A stretch of 64,000 bases of DNA from NCBI RefSeq assembly GCF_009707955.1, contig NZ_WMDQ01000005.1, positions 248,001 to 312,000 on the forward strand, written 5' to 3'. A program made the translations under genes and the position numbers. This document shows, in pieces, positions 27,697 to 34,416 of this stretch (positions are counted from its first letter, which is position 1; every line of letters begins with the position of its first letter). Below the pieces are notes generated by a model. That model was not told where the DNA came from. It did not search any database and saw only the letters and a list, made by a program, of their open reading frames with translations. The stretch is from Flavobacterium sp. LC2016-13 (GTDB taxonomy: Bacteria; Bacteroidota; Bacteroidia; Flavobacteriales; Flavobacteriaceae).

Positions 27697-27727
27697 AGAG
27701 CCAGCAATTATTGTTGGCTCTTTTTTT
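27697..27727 (+). terminator. Intrinsic terminator of structured RNA 1
   Basis: AGAGCCAGCAA (27697-27707) pairs with TTGTTGGCTCT (27711-27721), one pair being G-U on the plus strand, followed by a run of T. The minus-strand side lacks a T-run, so it points to plus-strand transcription. Confidence 0.85.
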
Positions 27728-27838
27728 GTTCTGTTTTTTAATAAATAAAAATCACTAAATATTAGTTTTTAATACTCTATGTGTAAAATGTATAATAAAT
27801 TTTAAAAATGATATAATATTTTGAAGCCATTGTAGTAG

Positions 27839-27846
27839 TAGATTTG
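27839..27846 (+). promoter_or_regulatory. -7 element of the second structured RNA
   Basis: TAGATTTG matches TAnnTTTG; TTTTG at 27819-27823 could be a somewhat close -33 element. The position relative to the first hairpin is the same as in copy 1. Confidence 0.5.
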
Positions 27847-27852
27847 CTATGT

Positions 27853-28015
27853 AGGGATTTGATAACAGCTGATTTGTAACCCTTAAAAAAAACAGAGCAT
27901 TGGGACTAATAAAGCTAGTTTGTTCCCATAAAAGACAAAGCAAAGGGATTGATTCTGCTGAAATGTAACCCTTAAAAAAACAGAGCATTGGGACTGATAA
28001 AGCTAGTTTGTTCCC
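27853..28015 (+). repeat. Hairpin half-unit array (copy 2)
   Basis: Half-unit b members lie at 27853-27883 and 27944-27972, half-unit a members at 27902-27927 and 27990-28015. Spacing is 91 and 88 bp, close to the 89 bp of copy 1. Unit a is nearly identical in both arrays. Confidence 0.8.
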
Positions 28016-28154
28016 ATGAAAGACAAAGCATTGCGGAGACGTAAATCTGCCTATAGATTTATAAAATGGTATTGATTCTCATTTTTGATTAATTGAGAAT
28101 CACCGTTTTATAATTTTTTATTTAAACAAAACTGAAAATACTATATATACAAAA

Positions 28155-28185
28155 AGAGCCAGCAAATAATTGCTGGCTCTTTTTT
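28155..28185. terminator. Terminator shared by structured RNA 2 and the atp operon
   Basis: AGAGCCAGCAA (28155-28165) and TTGCTGGCTCT (28170-28180) are perfect complements, with T5 on the plus side and A4 on the other. It can end both the RNA gene and the convergent atpG transcript. Confidence 0.85.
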
Positions 28186-28203
28186 ATATTTTAACTATAA
28201 AAA

Positions 28204-29064
28204 TTATCCGTTCAAAGCTTCTGCTCCACCAACGATCTCAAGGATCTCGTTTGTAATAGCTGCCTGACGTGCCTTATTATAAGTCAATTTCAATTGGTTT
28301 CTTAATTCAGTTGCGTTGTCAGTTGCTTTGTGCATTGCTGTCATACGCGCTCCGTGTTCTGAAGCAAATGAATCACGAATACCTTTGTATAATTGTGTTT
28401 TTAATGACTTAGGAATCAAAGTCAAAACAATTTCTTCTTTTGAAGGCTCAAAAATATAATCTGCACCAGAAACCGGTACATCAGATTTAATTGGAGCTAA
28501 TGGTAAAAATTGCTCAGTTTGTACAATTTGAGTAGCAGCATTTTTAAACTGATTATAAATCAATTCAATTCTGTCATATTCTCCTGAAAGAAATTTTTCA
28601 ATCAAATTATCTGCAATTCCTGCAACATTATCAAAAGTCAAATGATCAAAAATTGCATTATGATGACCGTGAACTTTATGCGTTTTACTTAAAACGTCGT
28701 TTCCTTTTTTACCAATTGCAAAAACGTCAACTTGTTTACCTGCATAAAAATCAGTACGGTTTTTAATCTCTTTAATTACATTTGAATTAAATGCACCACA
28801 TAATCCTCTATTAGAAGTTATAGCTACAAGTAATACTTTTTTTACTTCACGTTGTGTTGTGTAATCTCCTCCAACTTCACCTTCAAGTGTAGCAGAAAGA
28901 TTTTGTAGCAACTCCGTTAATTTCTCGGCATAAGGGCGCATTGCAGTGATTGCATCTTGTGCTTTCTTAAGCTTTGCAGCAGAAACCATTTTCATAGCCG
29001 ATGTAATTTGCATCGTCGATGAAACGGAAGTAATTCTATTACGGATTTCCTTTAAATTTGCCAT
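28204..29064 (-). CDS. atpG: ATP synthase F1 subunit gamma
   Basis: A 286-residue central-stalk subunit. The N-terminal helix (ANLKEIRNRITSVSSTMQIT) and the C-terminal helix (QAAITNEILEIVGGAEAL) that together form the rotor shaft are intact, as is the SNRGLCGAFN segment. It is the last gene of the operon; beta and epsilon genes do not follow, as is usual in Bacteroidota where atpD-atpC lie elsewhere. Confidence 0.95.
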   Translation of the reverse strand: MANLKEIRNRITSVSSTMQITSAMKMVSAAKLKKAQDAITAMRPYAEKLTELLQNLSATLEGEVGGDYTTQREVKKVLLVAITSNRGLCGAFNSNVIKEIKNRTDFYAGKQVDVFAIGKKGNDVLSKTHKVHGHHNAIFDHLTFDNVAGIADNLIEKFLSGEYDRIELIYNQFKNAATQIVQTEQFLPLAPIKSDVPVSGADYIFEPSKEEIVLTLIPKSLKTQLYKGIRDSFASEHGARMTAMHKATDNATELRNQLKLTYNKARQAAITNEILEIVGGAEALNG

Positions 29065-29093
29065 TTGTTTTTGTAAGTATATAATATTTAAAT

Positions 29094-29139
29094 ATTTGGC
29101 ATTAAGTCTAAGATAAAACCTTATTACTTAACACCAAAT
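29094..29139 (-). promoter_or_regulatory. Hairpin between atpA and atpG
   Basis: ATTTGG (29094-29099) pairs with CCAAAT (29134-29139), and TTAAGT (29102-29107) with ACTTAA (29126-29131), with symmetric two-base internal loops. No T-run. A processing or stability element in the polycistronic RNA is likely. Confidence 0.45.
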
Positions 29140-29152
29140 ACTTAATACTTTA

Positions 29153-30730
29153 TTAGATATATTTTGCTGAAATTTCTTTTGCCGCTTTTTCAATAACATC
29201 TGTAATGTTATCATCTAACTTACCAGCTTTCAACGCATTAAGCGTATCTTTATGTTTGCTGTTTAAGTAAGCTAAGAAATCAGCTTCGAATTCTTTTACT
29301 TTATTTACAGGAACGTTTCTTAATAAGTTTTTAGAACCAGCGTAAATAATAGCAACTTGATTTTCAACAGGATATGGATCATTCAAACCTTGTTTCAAGA
29401 TCTCAACGTTTCTTTTTCCTTTTTCAATTACGTTTAAAGTAACTGAATCCAAGTCAGAACCAAATTTAGCGAAAGCTTCTAATTCACGGAATTGAGCCTG
29501 GTCTAATTTTAAAGTTCCAGAAACTTTTTTCATTGATTTAATCTGAGCATTACCTCCAACACGAGATACAGAGATACCTACGTTAATAGCAGGACGAACT
29601 CCAGAGTTGAACAAATCTCCATCAAGGAAAATCTGACCATCTGTAATCGAAATTACGTTTGTTGGAATATATGCAGAAACGTCACCAGCCTGAGTTTCGA
29701 TAATTGGCAATGCAGTTAATGAACCACCACCTTTTACGATAGACTTGATAGAATCTGGTAAATCGTTCATGTTTTTAGCAATTCCGTTATCAGCAATTAC
29801 TTTACAAGCACGCTCTAATAAACGAGAGTGTAAGTAGAAAACGTCTCCAGGATATGCCTCACGTCCCGGTGGTCTTCTTAATAAAAGAGAAACCTCACGG
29901 TAAGCAACAGCTTGTTTAGATAAATCATCATACACAATAAGTGCAGGACGACCTGAATCTCTAAAATATTCTCCAATTGCAGCACCTGCGAAAGGAGCAT
30001 AAACTTGCATTGGAGCTGGATCAGAAGCATTAGCTGCTACAATAATTGTATAAGCCATTGCGCCTTTTTCTTCTAACATTTTAGCAATTCCTGCTACAGT
30101 TGAAGCTTTTTGCCCAATTGCAACATATATACAAAATACAGGTTTTCCTGCATCGTAGAATTCTTTTTGATTTAAGATTGTGTCAATACAAACACTTGAT
30201 TTACCAGTTTGACGGTCACCAATTACAAGCTCACGTTGTCCACGACCTACTGGGATCATAGCATCAACAGCTTTAATACCTGTTTGTAATGGTTCAGTTA
30301 CTGGTTGACGGAAGATAACACCAGGTGCTTTTCTTTCTAAAGGCATTTCATATAATTCTCCACCAATTGGTCCTTTTCCATCAATTGGAAAACCAAGAGT
30401 GTTAACTACACGTCCTACCATTTGCTCACCTACTTTAAGAGAAGCAATACGTTGTGTTCTTTTTGCAGTAGATCCTTCCTGAATTCCTGTAGATGGTCCT
30501 AAAAGTACCACACCAACATTATCCTCTTCAAGGTTTAATACGATACCTTCCATACCGTTATCAAATTCTACTAACTCTCCGTATTGTACATTAGATAGCC
30601 CGTAAACACGAGCAATACCATCTCCAACTTGAAGTACTGTTCCTACTTCCTCTAGCGTAGCACCAGATTCAAAACCTTCTACTTGCTTTCTTAATATTGC
30701 TGAAATTTCAGCAGGTTTGATTTCCGCCAT
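29153..30730 (-). CDS. atpA: ATP synthase F1 subunit alpha
   Basis: A 525-residue non-catalytic nucleotide-binding subunit. The P-loop GDRQTGKSS is near residue 170, and the segments [36 protein letters not shown] (family hallmark; only part is needed for recognition) and the [17 protein letters not shown] motif (here [13 protein letters not shown]) are clear. It lies between atpH (39 bases upstream) and atpG. Confidence 0.96.
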   Translation of the reverse strand: MAEIKPAEISAILRKQVEGFESGATLEEVGTVLQVGDGIARVYGLSNVQYGELVEFDNGMEGIVLNLEEDNVGVVLLGPSTGIQEGSTAKRTQRIASLKVGEQMVGRVVNTLGFPIDGKGPIGGELYEMPLERKAPGVIFRQPVTEPLQTGIKAVDAMIPVGRGQRELVIGDRQTGKSSVCIDTILNQKEFYDAGKPVFCIYVAIGQKASTVAGIAKMLEEKGAMAYTIIVAANASDPAPMQVYAPFAGAAIGEYFRDSGRPALIVYDDLSKQAVAYREVSLLLRRPPGREAYPGDVFYLHSRLLERACKVIADNGIAKNMNDLPDSIKSIVKGGGSLTALPIIETQAGDVSAYIPTNVISITDGQIFLDGDLFNSGVRPAINVGISVSRVGGNAQIKSMKKVSGTLKLDQAQFRELEAFAKFGSDLDSVTLNVIEKGKRNVEILKQGLNDPYPVENQVAIIYAGSKNLLRNVPVNKVKEFEADFLAYLNSKHKDTLNALKAGKLDDNITDVIEKAAKEISAKYI

Positions 30731-30769
30731 CTTAAATTTATAATTTAGACACTTTTATGTGTAATAAAA

Positions 30770-31303
30770 CTAATTACTTAACTCTCTTTTTAATACCTGT
30801 AATCTGTTTGCAACAGAAGCATTGTATTGTTGATCACCTATTCTTAAAATAAATCCTCCGATAATTGATGGATCTACGATATTTTCTATTGTTATTTTTT
30901 TATCTGACAAAGTTGCAATTTTAGCTAAAACTTTAGCTTCTAATGCAGCATCCATAGGAATAGCAGTAGTAACTTTTGCTACTTCAAGGCCATTACTTTC
31001 ATCAAATAATTTATTGTATCCTATTGCAATCGCACCTAGAATTTCAAATCTTTTGTTTTCAAATAATAAATGAAATAAACCTTTAGTTACACCATTTACA
31101 TTTGCAAAAACTTCTAAAAGAGCACTTTCCTTAACCTCAACTTTTGTAGTTTGGTTCTGAATAAAGGTACTCAATTCTGCATTAGTATCAATTGTTGAAG
31201 CAATCAATTTCATGTCATTATTGACAGACTCCGCAACACCTTTAGAGTTTGCTAAGTCCAGAATTGCTTTTGCATAACGAATTGCTGCTCTTGTACTTGC
31301 CAT
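30770..31303 (-). CDS. atpH: ATP synthase F1 subunit delta
   Basis: A 177-residue peripheral-stalk subunit joining F1 to subunit b. The N-terminal helical domain begins STRAAIRYAKAILDLA, and the C-terminal part has the typical DPSIIGGFILRIGDQQYNAS segment. Only 4 bases separate it from atpF. Confidence 0.93.
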   Translation of the reverse strand: MASTRAAIRYAKAILDLANSKGVAESVNNDMKLIASTIDTNAELSTFIQNQTTKVEVKESALLEVFANVNGVTKGLFHLLFENKRFEILGAIAIGYNKLFDESNGLEVAKVTTAIPMDAALEAKVLAKIATLSDKKITIENIVDPSIIGGFILRIGDQQYNASVANRLQVLKRELSN

Positions 31304-31307
31304 AGTC

Positions 31308-31799
31308 TTAGTTTAACTTTACGTCACCTAACATTTTCTCTACTAATTTAGTTTGAGATTCTTTGTTAGATAATTCATCTTTCAATAATTTTTCAGCAAT
31401 GCTCAATGATAAAGTTGAAACTTGTAATTTCAATTCAGCCATAGCTGCATTTTTTTCACTTTCGATTGCCGCTTTAGCTTGCTCAATTAATTTTTGACCT
31501 TGCTCTTGTGCTTCGTGTTTTGAATCAGCAATGATTTGCTCTTTCATTTCACGTGCTTCTTTCAACATAGCATCACGTTCTGCACGAGCTTCTTTAAGGA
31601 TACGCTCATTATCAGCAGTTAAGTTTTGCATTTCTAAACGCGCTGCTTCTGCAGATGCCAAAGCATTGTTAATAGATTCCTCACGGCTTTTTACAGCACC
31701 CAAAATTGGTTTCCAGGCAAATTTTGCCAAAAGAATGAAGAAAACAATAAAGATAATTGTTGTCCAAAAAATTAAACTTTCTGGTGAAGTTAATTGCAT
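31308..31799 (-). CDS. atpF: ATP synthase F0 subunit b
   Basis: A 163-residue protein with one N-terminal membrane segment (about residues 8-28) and a long charged helix that dimerises to form the peripheral stalk. The typical FAWKPI segment follows the membrane helix. It lies 82 bases after atpE, with a hairpin in the gap. Confidence 0.94.
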   Translation of the reverse strand: MQLTSPESLIFWTTIIFIVFFILLAKFAWKPILGAVKSREESINNALASAEAARLEMQNLTADNERILKEARAERDAMLKEAREMKEQIIADSKHEAQEQGQKLIEQAKAAIESEKNAAMAELKLQVSTLSLSIAEKLLKDELSNKESQTKLVEKMLGDVKLN

Positions 31800-31835
31800 A
31801 ACATTATATATTTAAAAATTGTTTATCGTTTTTTT

Positions 31836-31871
31836 AAAAAACTTCCTGAAGCCAACCGCTGCAGGAAGTTT
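31836..31871 (-). terminator. Attenuator-like hairpin between atpE and atpF
   Basis: On the minus strand AAACTTCCTG (31871-31862) pairs with CAGGAAGTTT (31848-31839), followed by further T, 10 bases after the atpE stop. The form is that of an intrinsic terminator; partial read-through would give more c subunit than other subunits. Confidence 0.65.
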
Positions 31872-31881
31872 TAGATTTTAA

Positions 31882-32100
<219 letters not shown>

Positions 32101-32122
32101 TTAATAATTAATAAAACTCTAA

Positions 32123-33295
32123 TTAATGATGATCGTGCTCTTCAACAGCCTGACCAATAAATAATGCCGATAGCAAAGTAAACACATACGCTTGCAAAGC
32201 AGCAACCAACATTTCTAAAACACTCATGAATAATACAAATGCTCCTGCAACAGGACCAACTGCAATACTTTTGAAAATGAAAATTAAAGAAACTAAACTC
32301 AAAATGATAATGTGACCAGCAGTAATGTTTGCGAATAAACGAATCATTAATGCAAATGGTTTAGTCAACATTCCGATAATTTCTACAGGAATCATAATTG
32401 GAGCTAACCACACAGGAACTCCCGGTGTATTAAAAATATGTCCCCAGTATGATTTGTTTCCGCTTAAAGTTGTAACGATGAAAGTAATAAATGCCATTAC
32501 GAATGTAAAGTAGATATTTCCTGTCAAGTTTGAACTGAATGGGAAGAATGGAATTAATCCGATAAGGTTATTAATCCAGATGAAGAAAAATATTGTCAAA
32601 AGGTATGGCATATATTTACCTGCCTTTTTTGTACCTATATTTGGAACAGCGATTTCGTCTCTAACAAATGTAACAAGTGGCTCTAAAAATCCAGCCAATC
32701 CTTTTGGTGCATTTGCATTTTTCTTATATGATCTTGCTACTGCAAAAAATAAGAAGAATAAAATGATCGCAGACATTAACATTGAAAAAACATTTTTAGT
32801 AATAGAGAAATCTAAAGGTCTTGCATCAAAAGCAAAAGCTCCATTGTCTCTTTGATCTGCTGTCATTTCTTCAAATTTGTCAGCGTAAAAAATTATTTCT
32901 TTATAACGAACTAATTTTTGACCGTTAGCATCAACTACATGCTCACCTGTATTATCGTGATGAAATTTTTCAGAAGAGAAAATTTCCAATCCGTTGTTTG
33001 TCCATAAAATAATAGGAAGACTAAAAGAAATAGGGTGACCATCCCAGTCAGCAATATGAAAATCGTGAGAATCGCCAATGTGAGAATTTATCAATTCACT
33101 AGCGTTGAACTCTTTTTCTATTTCGTGACCTACAGTTTCTCCATGACCACTTGCTGCATGACTTCCTTCTGCTAATTCAACATTTTCATGTTTAACAGAA
33201 ATACTGTCAACAGGAGTTGAAGCGAAATTTACCGACGAAGTAAGTGCTAATAAAGTAACTAATAAGTACTGGACTGGTTTATTTGAAATTATCAT
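32123..33295 (-). CDS. atpB: ATP synthase F0 subunit a
   Basis: A 390-residue subunit with a signal-like N-terminus (about residues 1-25), a His- and Glu-rich periplasmic extension of about 150 residues typical of Bacteroidota, and the C-terminal membrane domain. The essential arginine lies in MIRLFANITAGH. A histidine-rich C-terminus (EEHDHH) ends the protein. The frame can be extended to 33346, but a promoter element covers that start, so ATG 33295 is preferred. Confidence 0.92.
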   Translation of the reverse strand: MIISNKPVQYLLVTLLALTSSVNFASTPVDSISVKHENVELAEGSHAASGHGETVGHEIEKEFNASELINSHIGDSHDFHIADWDGHPISFSLPIILWTNNGLEIFSSEKFHHDNTGEHVVDANGQKLVRYKEIIFYADKFEEMTADQRDNGAFAFDARPLDFSITKNVFSMLMSAIILFFLFFAVARSYKKNANAPKGLAGFLEPLVTFVRDEIAVPNIGTKKAGKYMPYLLTIFFFIWINNLIGLIPFFPFSSNLTGNIYFTFVMAFITFIVTTLSGNKSYWGHIFNTPGVPVWLAPIMIPVEIIGMLTKPFALMIRLFANITAGHIIILSLVSLIFIFKSIAVGPVAGAFVLFMSVLEMLVAALQAYVFTLLSALFIGQAVEEHDHH

Positions 33296-33335
33296 TATTA
33301 AAACTGTTTCTAATTTAGGTTCCAAAAATTTTTTG

Positions 33336-33343
33336 CAAAGGTA
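33336..33343 (-). promoter_or_regulatory. -7 element of the atpB-E-F-H-A-G operon
   Basis: TACCTTTG on the minus strand matches TAnnTTTG, about 40 bases before the chosen atpB start. It separates the core atp genes from DUF6168 and AtpZ upstream. Confidence 0.65.
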
Positions 33344-33428
33344 CATATTAAATTGAAAATCGAAAATATATCGATATAATTTTTAGCGTTTCTATTTTAA
33401 AACAGCAATTTAACTAATAATGAGATAA

Positions 33429-33812
33429 TTATCGCTTGTTAAGTAGTCGAATTGTAAAATAAACTTCGAAAAGCAAAAATAAAAAATAAGGGATAAAAAA
33501 CGTACTAAGATCTATTATCGGATCTTTAGCATCGGATTTTATTAAAGGAATTAAAAAAATGATAGCGGCCATCATCCTAAAAAGGCTTGCTCCAAGAAAG
33601 GCAAATCCTGTATAGGTCGAAAAATTATTGTTTACAAAAATTAAAAAAAGATAGACCAGAAAAGTAGCAATAATATTAAATGCATAAATACTCCAAACAG
33701 AATAAAGAAAATTAAATTTTCCTGACAGGGATTGCATTGCGAAATATTGTGCAAGAAATAATATAACTGAAAAAGGGACAAAATACTTTAGAAAATCTAC
33801 AACTCTATTCAT
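33429..33812 (-). CDS. DUF6168 small membrane protein (ATP synthase-associated)
   Basis: A 127-residue protein with four predicted membrane helices and few charged residues. It resembles my memory of DUF6168, found next to atp genes in Flavobacteriia, and is like AtpI in size and topology. It could help assemble the c ring or supply magnesium, as proposed for AtpI/AtpZ; this is inference. Its start overlaps the AtpZ stop. Confidence 0.75.
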   Translation of the reverse strand: MNRVVDFLKYFVPFSVILFLAQYFAMQSLSGKFNFLYSVWSIYAFNIIATFLVYLFLIFVNNNFSTYTGFAFLGASLFRMMAAIIFLIPLIKSDAKDPIIDLSTFFIPYFLFLLFEVYFTIRLLNKR

Positions 33813-34033
33813 TATTTATTTAAATTTTTAACTTGTCGAATAACATTGTAAAGTGCTAAAAAAACAGAGAACAAAGATAGAATTATTGTCCAGAGTGAAC
33901 CTCCATTAGAATATTTCTCATCTAACCATACACCCAAATAGGAGAACAAAAAAATTATGATCCCCATTTGAATTGGTATATTCATAAAAACTAACCACTT
34001 ACTCTTTGAGTTTTGGTTCGGCTCCTTTTCCAT
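33812..34033 (-). CDS. AtpZ/AtpI family protein
   Basis: A 73-residue protein with two membrane helices and the family motif GVWLDEKYSNGG between them. AtpZ/AtpI proteins act in F-type ATP synthase assembly or ion supply. The gene overlaps the end of the bactofilin gene by 35 bases and the DUF6168 gene by one. Confidence 0.85.
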   Translation of the reverse strand: MEKEPNQNSKSKWLVFMNIPIQMGIIIFLFSYLGVWLDEKYSNGGSLWTIILSLFSVFLALYNVIRQVKNLNK

Positions 34034-34412
34034 CTTTTATTGTTACTTCATTATTAGTATTTGTTAACATAGTACAAGTAGCCGTAAATTCGGCACCCGG
34101 TTCAATAGATAGTTTTCCAACGGCAACTTCTCCATGAATATGAGCAGATGCTTTTATATTAAGGACTTCCAGTACTTTTATTTTTCCTTGAAAAATTCCT
34201 TCAATATCAGCATTATTACAAATAATTTCTCCTTTTATAACACCGGATGCTCCAATGACTAATTTTCCTTGCGAAGTAAAGTTACCTATTAATTCACCAT
34301 CTAATCTAAAATCTGCTTTAGAAACTATATCGCCAATAATTGAGGTTCCTTCTACAATTCTATTGGTTTTTCCTAAAAGTTCTGTTCCGTTTTTTTTTAC
34401 TTTATCAAACAT
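33999..34412 (-). CDS. Bactofilin (polymer-forming cytoskeletal protein)
   Basis: A 137-residue protein with a central beta-helix of repeated hydrophobic/glycine patterns (GEIICNNADIEGIFQGKIK) between short flexible ends. Bactofilins self-assemble into filaments at the membrane and take part in cell shape and wall synthesis. It follows sprE after 4 bases and precedes atpZ, so it is probably cotranscribed with both. Confidence 0.88.
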   Translation of the reverse strand: MFDKVKKNGTELLGKTNRIVEGTSIIGDIVSKADFRLDGELIGNFTSQGKLVIGASGVIKGEIICNNADIEGIFQGKIKVLEVLNIKASAHIHGEVAVGKLSIEPGAEFTATCTMLTNTNNEVTIKDGKGAEPKLKE

Positions 34413-34416
34413 GGTA

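Larger units (their letters stand above)
27308..27727 (+). ncRNA. Structured RNA gene 1 with hairpin array
   Basis: About 420 nt run from a predicted start after the TAAATTTG element to an intrinsic terminator. It holds six related hairpin half-units in an 89-bp period, then two tail stems (GCAGA/TCTGC at 27576-27591; TATAAAATGG/CCATTTTATA at 27600-27654, with TGATTCTC/GGGAATCA inside) and the terminator. A second copy of the same architecture follows at 27852. Stem differences between the copies are mostly A-U to G-U type on this strand. Minus-strand reading frames cross the repeats, but the 89-bp period is not a multiple of three. I do not recognise an RNA family. Confidence 0.7.
27852..28186 (+). 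ncRNA. Structured RNA gene 2 with hairpin array
   Basis: About 335 nt with the architecture of the gene at 27308 but one 89-bp period shorter: four half-unit hairpins, then tail stems GCGGA/TCTGC (28033-28050), TATAAAATGG/CCGTTTTATA (28060-28112) with perfect TGATTCTC/GAGAATCA inside, and the terminator. Compared with copy 1, changed stem bases remain pairable as G-U in plus-strand RNA. It converges on atpG and shares its terminator with it. Confidence 0.7.

Noticed and set aside
27457..27988. Two small minus-strand reading frames (63 and 77 codons) over the hairpin repeats.
   Set aside because: They only read through the repeat units; the 89-bp period shifts the frame between units, the proteins have no family features, and the strand evidence favours a plus-strand RNA.
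27309..28015. Possible CRISPR array.
   Set aside because: The repeats are tandem, nearly contiguous 44/45-base elements without unique spacers, and no cas genes are present.
31531..31815. Antisense frame of 94 codons over atpF.
   Set aside because: It overlaps a certain gene almost fully and shows no known features.
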